Assembly: GCF_014395225.1 (NCBI RefSeq)
Contig: NZ_CP060723.1
Coordinates: 4,526,001 to 4,590,000 of the forward strand
Length of the DNA stretch: 64,000 nt
DNA from: Pedobacter roseus
Lineage (GTDB): Bacteria > Bacteroidota > Bacteroidia > Sphingobacteriales > Sphingobacteriaceae
Reading direction: 5' to 3'
Positions 1 to 8,917 of this stretch are shown here, piece after piece. A model generated the notes under the pieces. The model worked only from the letters and a program-made list of their open reading frames with translations. It did no database searches and was not told the DNA's origin. The translations under genes were made by a program, and so were the position numbers. The number at the start of each line of letters is the position of its first letter. The stretch's first letter is position 1.

Positions 1-628
1 CGCAATCGATACCATAAATTAAGGAACCTTTCTCCATTTCCTCGTCCATAACAAAGGCCGATTTTTGGGTCAGCTTTTTTTCTACATAAGAACCATGGCA
101 TTCGAGACAGCGACTGGTTATGCCCCTGTCGTAATAAAATCTGTCACGTGGGAAACCCGGACTGATGGCCCAGTTCCGGATACCTGAAAAATATGATAAA
201 GGCAGTTCATAAAGTTTTTTCCCCTGCCAATAAGCGTAAGTATAAGCCTTTTCGCCCGAACCGAACTGGATATCAAACTTTTGGGCACGCACTGCTTTAC
301 CATCCTGGTAAGCCACCTGAAAGATACCGCTGTCTCTCTTTTCGATTACGACCTTTTGATGTGCATCAAATAAAAAATTGTTCGAATCAGCTGCAAAAAC
401 TTTTAATAGCTGTGCATCCACCACAGGTTTAGAGGTTAAACCATGGGAGCTATGGGCATAAGACTGGGATAAATCTTTATGGCATTTTATACAGGTAGCG
501 GCACCAGTGTAGGCTTCACCCCTGATGTCTTTGAGTAACTGATCGGCCACATTCATACATCTTGAAAGGACAATAATGACAATGGCCATTGCCCCTAAAA
601 TAAGCAGGATTCGTTTTGTGCCTTTCAA
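1..628 (-). CDS. Multihaem cytochrome c-like protein (partial, 3' end outside window)
   Basis: The minus-strand frame stays open from about 628 to the left edge and has no early ATG, so its start is uncertain. TTG at 628 and ATG at about 586 (in-frame Met 14) are the candidates. The N-terminus has one hydrophobic segment followed by a Cys (residues about 8-24), which suggests a membrane anchor or lipoprotein. Two CxxCH haem-attachment sites are visible: CIKCH at about residues 46-50 and CLECH at about 174-178. The protein is therefore probably an exported c-type cytochrome involved in electron transfer. It begins about 14 bases after the stop of the GH5 gene on the same strand and could be co-transcribed with it, but nothing in it points to sugar metabolism. 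The C-terminus and any further haem sites lie outside the window. Confidence 0.75.
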   Translation of the reverse strand, partial: MKGTKRILLILGAMAIVIIVLSRCMNVADQLLKDIRGEAYTGAATCIKCHKDLSQSYAHSSHGLTSKPVVDAQLLKVFAADSNNFLFDAHQKVVIEKRDSGIFQVAYQDGKAVRAQKFDIQFGSGEKAYTYAYWQGKKLYELPLSYFSGIRNWAISPGFPRDRFYYDRGITSRCLECHGSYVEKKLTQKSAFVMDEEMEKGSLIYGIDC

Positions 629-642
629 GATGATATTTGGTT

Positions 643-2394
643 TTATTTTACGAACTGAATATAGCTAAAATTATAACCTCCTGTAGCGGCCAGTATTTTA
701 ATTTTTTGTTTACCAGCCTTTAAAGTAATGTTTTTGATGTCGAAAGTCACAAACTTCTTTGCATCGCCCGTATTCGGAACAGCAACAGCCTTTGCCACTT
801 CTTTATCATCAATTAAAATGGTTATCCTGCCCTCAGCATGATCGGCCGCGGCGTTAATTTTTAAGGTATAAACTCCTTTTTGCGCAACATTTACCGTGTA
901 TTGCAACCATTCGCCATTTTCGATGTGGTTTACATAATACTTTTCGTAACTGATCGAATCTTTGGCAATATCAACTCCATCGTTGCGGTAAATCCTGCCC
1001 AGGTTTCCAGCCGACCTTTTTCCGGTTGAAACATGATAATCGGCCGTATCCGTATCGGAATAAGCAAAACCGTTTTTACCCAGGTCGTAATCTACCGCAT
1101 AAATAATGCTTTTATCTTTTATTACATTCGCTTTAAATGGCTTGGTTTCGTTGCTAAAAGGCTGACGGATCATGGCATCGATTACATCGCGGTGAATAAT
1201 GGTATTCTCCAGTTTCGAATAAATGGCCAGTTCCATTAAACCACTGTACACATTGCTGTCTTTAGGTTTATTTCCGCCATTGTTCATGTACCTCACCAAC
1301 GCATCGTAATTGGGATTTGATTTAATTTCCATCGGATTATTAGAACCGATTTTCTTTAACGGCCACCACGACCAGCCAATATTATTCTTTTCTAACAGGT
1401 GGATGGCATCGGTAAACCATACATTGGAGTTTTCTCCTGTCTCGCCCAACCAAACAGGAACATTTTGTTCATCGCGGGCTTTTATAATGTGTGCAATTGA
1501 TTTCTGATCGTTATAATTCCAGTATTTGTGGTAACTCAATACCATATTTTTATCCCAAAGTGGAAAAATACCATTATAATTATTGCCCCAACCATTTCCT
1601 TCTATGATGATGATGTGTTTTTGGTCAACTTCGCGGATGGCTTTAGTAATTTCGACCATTAATTTACGTAATGGTGCATTCGTTTTTTCTTTTGTCCCAT
1701 TTTTATCTTCTGTTGGATTTTCGAAACCATAATTCGGCTCGTTCAAAATGTCGTAAGCACCAATATATGGCTCGTTTTTATAACGTTCGGCCAGTTTTTT
1801 CCAAAGTGCAATGGTTTTTTGCTGATTGGCTTTACTATCCCATAAGTATGGTTTGGATGGATCGCGGTCGGCAATGTTCACATCATTTCCCTGTCCGCCG
1901 GGTGCCGCATGTAAATCTAAAATCAAATACATTTTATTGGCTTTACACCAGGCCAAAAGGCTATCGGTTAAAGCGAAACCTTTCTCCAGCCAGGTATTCT
2001 GTCCTGCAACCGGCTCTTTATCAACTGGCAGGGTATATAAATTGTAATGTATGGGCAAACGGATGGAGTTAAAGCCCCAGCGTTTCATCGAATCGACATC
2101 AATTTTACGGGTATGATTGGCCAGCCAGGCATCGTAAAATTCCTGGGTTTGTTTGGGGCCCATTAATTCTTCTATCCGCTCGCGGATCCTGTACTGCTGC
2201 GATTCTTTGTTGATTTTTAGCATGTAACCTTCCTGGAGCATCCAGCCACCTAAACCAATGCCACGGAGCAACACATTTCCGCCCTTTTCATTCACTATTT
2301 TTTTACCATCAGCTTTTAAAAAGCCCTGACTGAAGCCAGAAAATGAAAGGAGAGAGAGCAGAAAAATATATAAGATTGATTTTGTACAATTCAT
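643..2394 (-). CDS. Glycoside hydrolase family 5 protein with C-terminal CBM6-like domain
   Basis: A secreted 583-residue endo/exo-glycosidase. A signal peptide occupies residues 1-22 (cleavage after FSQ). The GH5 TIM barrel covers about 25-370: HAAPGGQ near 162-168, the acid/base Glu in LNEPN (E219), and the nucleophile Glu in WLGETGEN (E318). Residues about 440-583 look like a CBM6 beta-sandwich, with the typical ENGEWLQYTVNV and GGYNFSYIQF strands. The gene starts 19 bases after the GH30 gene stops, so the two probably form one transcript downstream of SusC/SusD. GH5 covers many specificities; next to a GH30 and a SusCD pair, a beta-glucan substrate (beta-1,3 or beta-1,6) is the likely one, but subfamily assignment needs a search. 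Confidence 0.9.
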   Translation of the reverse strand: MNCTKSILYIFLLSLLSFSGFSQGFLKADGKKIVNEKGGNVLLRGIGLGGWMLQEGYMLKINKESQQYRIRERIEELMGPKQTQEFYDAWLANHTRKIDVDSMKRWGFNSIRLPIHYNLYTLPVDKEPVAGQNTWLEKGFALTDSLLAWCKANKMYLILDLHAAPGGQGNDVNIADRDPSKPYLWDSKANQQKTIALWKKLAERYKNEPYIGAYDILNEPNYGFENPTEDKNGTKEKTNAPLRKLMVEITKAIREVDQKHIIIIEGNGWGNNYNGIFPLWDKNMVLSYHKYWNYNDQKSIAHIIKARDEQNVPVWLGETGENSNVWFTDAIHLLEKNNIGWSWWPLKKIGSNNPMEIKSNPNYDALVRYMNNGGNKPKDSNVYSGLMELAIYSKLENTIIHRDVIDAMIRQPFSNETKPFKANVIKDKSIIYAVDYDLGKNGFAYSDTDTADYHVSTGKRSAGNLGRIYRNDGVDIAKDSISYEKYYVNHIENGEWLQYTVNVAQKGVYTLKINAAADHAEGRITILIDDKEVAKAVAVPNTGDAKKFVTFDIKNITLKAGKQKIKILAATGGYNFSYIQFVK

Positions 2395-2413
2395 AAGGTT
2401 AGGTTTTAGATGA

Positions 2414-3820
2414 TTACCAAATATAAGTAGCTACAGATCCTTTATCGAGTGTGGCAACCAATGTTTTACCATTCAAGCTGATGTTAAATTCAGTATTATT
2501 TTTGCCGCTGTTGGCTACAATTAAAACATGTTTTCCTTCCGGTGTTTTAAAAGCCACGTTTGGCAGCTCAGCTAAATCGTTTGTGGCAATCCGTAGCGAA
2601 CCAGGGCGCACAAATTTAGAGGCATGTGCAATAGCATAATAGGCCAGGTTTCTGCTGTAATTATCTTTATCGATGGTTATTGCACCCTGGCACATGGAAC
2701 AGCCTCCCCTATCGGTATATGGTTTATTTTCAGGATCGGCAGCAAGGTTCCACTCCAACACATTTTTGCTCCAGTTGCGGGTAGCACCGATAATTAAACG
2801 CCTAACCGGGTTTACAATGTTGATACTTTCCGAATTTGGCTGTTCGACCACCATTTGCTCGGAAAAATAAATGTTTTTATCGGGATGGACATTGTGCACA
2901 TCGCTTAAGGCATCAATTTTACCGCCGTAGAGGTGAAAAGCAGATCCATCAATATATTTTTTGGCTTCGGGATCATCTAAAATGGTAATCGGATAATCGG
3001 GCCTGTCGGCATTATGATCGTATATGATAATTTTGGTTTTAAGCTTGTTTTTTGCAAAAGCCGGTCCTAAGAATTTCTTTATAAAAAGCGCCTGATCGGG
3101 TGCAACCATTAACAAACTTGGGTTATTGCCCGGGTGCAGGGGTTCGTTCTGAACAGTAATCGCATCAATCGGAATGCCCTGTTTTTGCATTTCCTGCACA
3201 TAACGAACTAAGTATTTGGCATAAACCTCGTAATATTCGGGCTTTAACATGCCTCCACGGGCATCATAAGTGGTTTTCATCCATAAGGGAGGAGACCATG
3301 GCGAACCCATAATTTTCAATTTTGGGTTTATCGCAAGGATCTCCTTCATTACCGGAATGACGTCCGTTTTATCGGGGCCTAAATCGAATTTTGCCTGTGT
3401 TAAATCGGTTTCACCTTCGGGAAGGTCGTTATAAGAAAATACTTTTTCGTTTAAATCTGAAGTGCCAATGCTCAAACGGATATAACTTACACCAATGTTA
3501 TTACCATCGGTAGAAAACAGTTCTTTTAATAAAGCAGCTCTTGCCGGTGCCGACATTTTAACTATGTGCTGTGCACTGCCACCAGTTAAGGCATAACCAA
3601 ACCCGTCAATACTTTGAAAAGTTTCCTTTTCATTGACCACAATGGTTGGCTGATTGTTTTTTGCGGTAGAAAAACTTAAACCCGCAGCCTGTTTGGCAAA
3701 TAAAACGGACCGATCGGCCCTGGTTAACCAAACATCTGCCTGGTTTTGTGCAACAGCTGAAAGGGATGAGCAGATAAAAATACAGGCAACAAAAAGCTGA
3801 AAGGGTTTTGTAGATGGCAT
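2414..3820 (-). CDS. Glycoside hydrolase family 30 protein (probable beta-1,6-glucanase type)
   Basis: A 468-residue secreted GH30 enzyme with a signal peptide ending at about SAVAQ (residue 25). The fold is a TIM barrel followed by a short beta-sandwich formed by the last 70 or so residues. Visible family motifs are GFGYALTGGSAQHI near 73-86, GSPWSPPLWMK near 172-182, the acid/base Glu in TVQNEPLHPG (E226) and the nucleophile Glu in IYFSEQMV (E321). The barrel resembles the endo-beta-1,6-glucanases of GH30 subfamily 3 more than xylan-active members; this is inference from motif feel. It is the first glycosidase downstream of SusD, separated from it by a hairpin terminator (3843-3881), which suggests lower expression than SusC/SusD. 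Confidence 0.9.
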   Translation of the reverse strand: MPSTKPFQLFVACIFICSSLSAVAQNQADVWLTRADRSVLFAKQAAGLSFSTAKNNQPTIVVNEKETFQSIDGFGYALTGGSAQHIVKMSAPARAALLKELFSTDGNNIGVSYIRLSIGTSDLNEKVFSYNDLPEGETDLTQAKFDLGPDKTDVIPVMKEILAINPKLKIMGSPWSPPLWMKTTYDARGGMLKPEYYEVYAKYLVRYVQEMQKQGIPIDAITVQNEPLHPGNNPSLLMVAPDQALFIKKFLGPAFAKNKLKTKIIIYDHNADRPDYPITILDDPEAKKYIDGSAFHLYGGKIDALSDVHNVHPDKNIYFSEQMVVEQPNSESINIVNPVRRLIIGATRNWSKNVLEWNLAADPENKPYTDRGGCSMCQGAITIDKDNYSRNLAYYAIAHASKFVRPGSLRIATNDLAELPNVAFKTPEGKHVLIVANSGKNNTEFNISLNGKTLVATLDKGSVATYIW

Positions 3821-3842
3821 AGGTAAAAATATGGTTCGGATT

Positions 3843-3881
3843 AAAAAAACAGGAAGAAAGATTTAGCTTTCTCCCTGTTAA
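3843..3881 (-). terminator. Hairpin terminator between SusD and GH30
   Basis: On the minus strand, AACAGGGAGAAAG pairs with CTTTCTTCCTGTT (one bulge) around a short loop and is followed by a run of T. It sits in the 95-base gap between the SusD stop and the GH30 start, on the path of a PUL transcript. It may attenuate read-through so that the transport pair is made in excess over the glycosidases. Confidence 0.7.
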
Positions 3882-3915
3882 CAATTAAACGTTAAGCGTT
3901 ATAGATGATAAGGAT

Positions 3916-5499
3916 TTATTTTGTTCCGCCCCACTCTTTACTCTGAAGAAGTTTGGTATTGTTTAACTCGTTGATCGGAATTGGAAAAATCTCATTTTTA
4001 CCTGCAACAAAGCCTTTTGATGCCAAAACAGTGGCCGCTTTACCCCATCTGATCAGATCCAGCCAGCGATGACCTTCGCCTGCAAGTTCTAAACGTCTTT
4101 CTTTCTCAATGTTATCCTGTGTTACAGCTACCGGATTTAAACCTACCCTTGCCCTAACTGCGTTTAACAGTTGATAGGCCCTGCTTCCTGTACCAACAGC
4201 GCCTGGGGTGGCATTCATGATCGATTCTGCTTCTAATAAATAAGTATCAGCCAGGCGGATTTCATAAATATCCTGCGAGAAGTTTAAATCGAAATTGGTT
4301 CCAATCGTTGTTTTGTTAGATTGTCTGGCAATAAATTTCCCAAGGAAATAACCGGTATTGTTATAACCTGGTGTATAACCCGGTCTTTTATTACCCGAAC
4401 CTGCAGGTCCGTTGCCATCATAGTTTCCGATGATGTAATTTTTCTCCAAACTATCTAAATTGGCAACAGTTGCACCGTTTCGTGGATCGAAATGGATAAA
4501 ATCAAAAAATGCTTTGGTAAATACCAGGAAGCTATAACCTGAGTAATAATCAGGAGCAGCCGCATTTGGATTATATCCCCGTGGTCCGGTAATGATGTTT
4601 AATAAATTCCCCTCAGTTGCACCTGCATCATTCCAGTTCCCTAAAGATGCACCTGTATGTACGATTTCTAAAATAGATTCACTGTTAAATTTATTGGATA
4701 CTTTCCATAAATCGGCAAAGTTTGGCAATAATTTATAACCATAAGTAGGATTGGCCTGTCCTGGGGTCGGTCCGTTTACTATGGCAAACTGATCTGCAGC
4801 CAGCTGGTATTTTTTCTCCCACAAATAAACTTTACCCAATAAAGCCTGGGCAGCACCTTTGGTTAAACGACCACCTTCTGTAGCGGCAGGAACGGTATTT
4901 GGCAGCCCCGGAATTGCAGCAACCAGTTCTTTTTCTATAAAAGCATAAACATCTTCCTGAGGCACCTGGGTTACATTATACATTTCACTCACAGGAACTT
5001 CTGCCGTAAGCAGCGGAATATTTTTGAAGAACCGTACTAAATCGAAATAGAATAATGCCCTTAACGTTTTCGCCTCTGCAGTATAACGTGCTTTTGTAGT
5101 GGCATCCATTGATATTGCATCAATTCTTGAAAGCAGGATATTTGCGCGGTAAATACCGGCATAACCTTTATTCCAAAGATAAGTTTGTGGCCCAATTGCA
5201 GGGGTTAAAGTATAGTTGGAAATCACCTGAAGAGCATTGATATCAGTAGAACTACCACCACCAGCAAGCTGATCATCGCCAGCCACATCCATAATCGCCA
5301 CCTTATCATATAAACCCCCATCCTGATAACCAAACCTGTCGTAAACCGATATTAATGCCGCAAGGGCATCGGCAGGGCTTTTATAATAATTATCAACCAG
5401 GATACGTTCCTGAAAATTCACATCTAAATCTTTTTTGCATGAATTCAGTAATTGAGCTCCAATTACCAATGCAAGAATATATTTTATTTTAGTTTTCAT
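3916..5499 (-). CDS. SusD/RagB-like glycan-binding lipoprotein
   Basis: The outer-membrane lipoprotein partner of the SusC-like transporter, 527 residues from the ATG at 5499. A longer reading from a TTG at 5508 is less likely because MKTKIKYILALV gives a clean lipoprotein signal. The lipobox LLNSC is followed by KK. SusD-type features are the N-terminal helical repeats and the conserved C-terminal block with RRLELAGEGHRWLDLIRWGKA, preceded by YQLLNAVRARVGL. SusD proteins lie over the SusC barrel and present captured oligosaccharide. The gene starts 12 bases after the SusC stop, so the pair is translated from one message. The ligand is inferred to be a beta-glucan only from the neighbouring GH30 and GH5. 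Confidence 0.95.
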   Translation of the reverse strand: MKTKIKYILALVIGAQLLNSCKKDLDVNFQERILVDNYYKSPADALAALISVYDRFGYQDGGLYDKVAIMDVAGDDQLAGGGSSTDINALQVISNYTLTPAIGPQTYLWNKGYAGIYRANILLSRIDAISMDATTKARYTAEAKTLRALFYFDLVRFFKNIPLLTAEVPVSEMYNVTQVPQEDVYAFIEKELVAAIPGLPNTVPAATEGGRLTKGAAQALLGKVYLWEKKYQLAADQFAIVNGPTPGQANPTYGYKLLPNFADLWKVSNKFNSESILEIVHTGASLGNWNDAGATEGNLLNIITGPRGYNPNAAAPDYYSGYSFLVFTKAFFDFIHFDPRNGATVANLDSLEKNYIIGNYDGNGPAGSGNKRPGYTPGYNNTGYFLGKFIARQSNKTTIGTNFDLNFSQDIYEIRLADTYLLEAESIMNATPGAVGTGSRAYQLLNAVRARVGLNPVAVTQDNIEKERRLELAGEGHRWLDLIRWGKAATVLASKGFVAGKNEIFPIPINELNNTKLLQSKEWGGTK

Positions 5500-5510
5500 T
5501 TTTATCAATA

Positions 5511-8500
5511 TTAAAATCCAACATTTAAACCAAATAAGAAAGAGCGTGCCTGTGGATAAGCGCCACGGTCTACACTGAATACTGCACCACCGCCGGCATC
5601 ACTTGTAACACCCAACTCAGGATCGTAACCAGAATATTTGGTAATGGTGAATAAGTTCTCGCTCAGCACATAAACCCTTAGTTTCTGCATTTTTAGCTTT
5701 TCCGTAATTGATTTAGGGAAAGTATAACCCAATTGGATGGTACGCAACCTGAAATAATCACCTTTTTCAAGATAAACAGAGTTGAATTTAGAGTAGTTGC
5801 CATTCGGATCACCCTGTACAAGTCGGGGTAAGGTTGCACCCGTATTAGTTGGCGACCAGCTATCTAAAATTTTGGTCTGCCAGTTAGCCTGTGTACCAAT
5901 ATCCAGCCTTCTTAAACCCTGGAAAATGGTGTTTCCGGCCACTCCACTACCAAAAGCAGTAAAATCGAAGTTTTTGTAAGCCACATTAATGGTTAAACCA
6001 TAACTCATTTTTGGAGCAGGGTTACCCAGGTAGGTACGGTCATCAACGGTAATGGCATTATCGCCGTTTAAATTGGCAAATTTCAAATCACCGGGTTTGG
6101 CATTTGGCTGTAGTTTCGTGCCGTTTGGACCAACATAACTGTCCACCTCTGCCTGGGTTTGGAATATACCCAATGTTTGGTAGCCATAAAACTCATTGTA
6201 TGCCCTACCCAAAGTAGTTCTGGTAATGGCGCCCAAAGTTTGGAAACTTGCTGTATTATCTTCAATAAAGGTAACCCCTGGCAACAATTTGGTTACTTTA
6301 TTTTTGAAGAACGATGCATTTCCGTTTATCCCGATGTTAAAATCACCGATTTTTTTACGGTATCCCAGTTCCAGCTCCACACCTGTGTTTTCCATGTCGG
6401 CCACGTTAGCCGCAAAAGAACCACTTCCGGTATAACCCGGTACAGGTGGGTTTTGTAAAATGCCAATTGTTTTTTTCTTGTACCAGTCAAAGTTTAAAGT
6501 GATGTTGTTTAACAAAGTTGCTTCGAAACCGATATCGGTCTGCCTGGTTTCTTCCCATTTCAGGTCCGGATTGGCCGGAGCATTCGGGCTATAACCTATA
6601 CCAATTGTTTCGGTTGTACCAAAAGTATAATTACGGCCCGGACCAACAGTTGGAACATAAGAAAAATCGCCGATTAAATCCTGTCCTGTTACCCCGTAGC
6701 TACCACGTAGTTTTAAGAAGGTAAGCACATTGTTTTTAGGGAAGAAATCTTCCAATGTTGGTACCCAACCCACCGATGCTGATGGGAAATAACCGAATTT
6801 ATGGTTGGCACCAAACCTTGATGATCCGTCTCTTCTGATCAACGCAGTAAATAAATATTTTTCGGCGTAGTTGTACTGTAACCTAGAGAATAGTGAATTT
6901 ACCCTGTGGTCGGTTCCGTCTGATCCGCTGGTTGTTCTGGAAGCGGCCAAAGCATTGTACCTGAACGAAGCCTCATCAAAAGTTGTGGCCGGAATGTTTC
7001 CATAAGTACTGGTTACACCCCTGGCATTGTTATCTTTATAGGCGCCCTGACCAACCAATAAAGTAATGTTATGTTTATCGAAAACCCTGTTGTATGATAC
7101 GGTATTTTCAAAATTATAGTTGATCAGATAATTCAGGTTCCGTGATAAAGTAGCCGTAGCATTTACACCACCCGGACCATTTCCCAAAAAGAATGCAGGA
7201 GTAAAAGTATCTCCTCCATAAAAAGCCAGTTTGGTACCCAATGTAGAACGTACGTGTAGACCTTTAACCGGCTCGATATCAACAAAAGCATTACCGATGA
7301 TGTTGTGGTCCCAGTTATAATTACCCAACCTGGTTTTTTGGTAAGCCAAAGGATTTTTCATCTCCTGGAAACCACCGGCGGGAATCGAATAAAAATTACC
7401 ATTATCATCTTTAAATCCTAAAGGGTTGTTTGGATTATACACCGAAGCCGCAGCAGTTGGATTATCAATTACGGCTGGCATAATCGGATCTAAGTTGATG
7501 GCAGAACTCAATACACCTCCGTACTCCCTGTTAGTTTCGCCGATACCACTGGTAACCGCATGACTGTAACCCAGGTTTTCGCCAATGGTAATCCATTTTG
7601 CAGGTTTATAAGTTGAGTTTAAACGGATATTGGCACGATTGAATTTCGAAATTGGCGTAGCCACAATACCATCAATATCGGTATAACCGAATGAGGTATA
7701 AAAGGTTGCCTTATCACTTCCGCCGCTGATGCTTACTTCGTGATTTTGTTTTGGGGCAGCATCGTTAAAAATCAACGATTGCCAATCGGTACCTACGCCG
7801 TATGAAGCCGGATCTGCATAAGGAAGCGCAACACCAGCTGCTGAAGCTGCCTGATTCCTTACTGTGGCATATTGCGAGGCATTAAGCATATCCAGTTTTT
7901 TCGCAGGGGCCTGCGTTCCATAATAACCGCTATAATTAATACTGATATTACCCGCTTTACCTTTTTTAGTGGTTACCAGGATTACCCCCGAGGCTGCACG
8001 TGCACCGTAAATGGCGGCAGATGCTGCATCTTTTAACACTTCGATCGATTCGATATCATTCTGGTTCAGGTATCCAATACCACCGTTATCGATTACCACA
8101 CCATCTACCACCCAAAGCGGGTTATTTTTATCGTTACCGAAAGAAGTAAAACCCCTTAAACGTACCGTAGCACTCGAACCCGGCTGACCAGATGTTGCTG
8201 CAATAGTTAAACCTGAAGTTCTACCCTGTAAAGATTGCTCGATACGTACTACGGGCTGATTTTCCAGATCGGATGCTTTAACGCTCGAAATTGCCCCGGT
8301 TACTACACTTTTCTTTTGTGTTCCATAACCTACTACAACTACTTCTGATAAATCTTTCGAATCGGCTTTTAGCGATACATTGATGCGACCGCCTGCCGGA
8401 ACAGTTACGGTTTGCGTGGCCATGCCAATCAGGCTAATGGTTAATTTGCTTCCCACAGGTGCCTGGATACTGAAAACACCGTTGGCATCAGTTGATGCGG

Positions 8501-8657
8501 CTTTCGTTGTTCCATCAAGCTTTACGGTTACGCCCGGTAACGGAGCGCCATTTTGTTCTGTTACTTTTCCTGTTACGGGAATATCCTGTGCCAGTAAGGC
8601 CATCGGAAAAACCAGAAAACAGAACATGAAGAATACGAATGTAAATCTTCCTCTCAT
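5511..8657 (-). CDS. SusC/RagA-family TonB-dependent outer-membrane transporter
   Basis: A 1048-residue TonB-dependent transporter. It has a signal peptide (1-24, ending LLAQ), a CarboxypepD_reg-like domain (about 27-105), a TonB-box-like DLSEVVVVGYGTQKK segment, a plug domain (about 110-235), and a C-terminal 22-strand-type barrel ending in an aromatic residue. The plug carries the SusC signature SIEVLKDAASAAIYGARAA. It imports oligosaccharides released at the cell surface, working with SusD. It is the first gene of the PUL, preceded by a good Bacteroidota promoter at 8726-8757. Length is normal for the family. Confidence 0.96.
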   Translation of the reverse strand: MRGRFTFVFFMFCFLVFPMALLAQDIPVTGKVTEQNGAPLPGVTVKLDGTTKAASTDANGVFSIQAPVGSKLTISLIGMATQTVTVPAGGRINVSLKADSKDLSEVVVVGYGTQKKSVVTGAISSVKASDLENQPVVRIEQSLQGRTSGLTIAATSGQPGSSATVRLRGFTSFGNDKNNPLWVVDGVVIDNGGIGYLNQNDIESIEVLKDAASAAIYGARAASGVILVTTKKGKAGNISINYSGYYGTQAPAKKLDMLNASQYATVRNQAASAAGVALPYADPASYGVGTDWQSLIFNDAAPKQNHEVSISGGSDKATFYTSFGYTDIDGIVATPISKFNRANIRLNSTYKPAKWITIGENLGYSHAVTSGIGETNREYGGVLSSAINLDPIMPAVIDNPTAAASVYNPNNPLGFKDDNGNFYSIPAGGFQEMKNPLAYQKTRLGNYNWDHNIIGNAFVDIEPVKGLHVRSTLGTKLAFYGGDTFTPAFFLGNGPGGVNATATLSRNLNYLINYNFENTVSYNRVFDKHNITLLVGQGAYKDNNARGVTSTYGNIPATTFDEASFRYNALAASRTTSGSDGTDHRVNSLFSRLQYNYAEKYLFTALIRRDGSSRFGANHKFGYFPSASVGWVPTLEDFFPKNNVLTFLKLRGSYGVTGQDLIGDFSYVPTVGPGRNYTFGTTETIGIGYSPNAPANPDLKWEETRQTDIGFEATLLNNITLNFDWYKKKTIGILQNPPVPGYTGSGSFAANVADMENTGVELELGYRKKIGDFNIGINGNASFFKNKVTKLLPGVTFIEDNTASFQTLGAITRTTLGRAYNEFYGYQTLGIFQTQAEVDSYVGPNGTKLQPNAKPGDLKFANLNGDNAITVDDRTYLGNPAPKMSYGLTINVAYKNFDFTAFGSGVAGNTIFQGLRRLDIGTQANWQTKILDSWSPTNTGATLPRLVQGDPNGNYSKFNSVYLEKGDYFRLRTIQLGYTFPKSITEKLKMQKLRVYVLSENLFTITKYSGYDPELGVTSDAGGGAVFSVDRGAYPQARSFLFGLNVGF

Positions 8658-8725
8658 AGAATTTAATTTTAAGTTAATATTTGGTTAGTTAACACCGTGG
8701 GCCTTGGTAGCCCATTATTAAAAAT

Positions 8726-8757
8726 CAAATCTAGAGAGGTGTTATACAATAGCACAA
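8726..8757 (-). promoter_or_regulatory. Bacteroidota-type promoter of the PUL (susC-like gene)
   Basis: On the minus strand a TTG (8755-8757) is followed after 21 bases by TAGATTTG (8726-8733), which matches the TAnnTTTG -7 box. It lies about 70 bases upstream of the SusC start codon, leaving room for a leader. The remaining 8758-8917 contains no gene and no other element I recognise; regulator binding sites probably lie there. Confidence 0.65.
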
Positions 8758-8917
8758 TTTAGCGCTACTACACGAACCATACAGCAGCCCTCAATTGAGT
8801 AAAAAAGAAAGAAATGAATCCCTACATAAGCCCTACAATGAGGCGATAATACAACTGATAAACAGACACTTAAATATTTAGCAAATAAAGGATCATGTTT
8901 GTAACAAAAACATTGAA

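Noticed and set aside
118..432. Short open frames on both strands near the left edge
   Set aside because: They lie inside the minus-strand cytochrome c-like frame, which is the only one with CxxCH motifs.
5500..5508. TTG start for the SusD gene
   Set aside because: The ATG at 5499 gives a clean lipoprotein signal; the TTG adds three residues without support.
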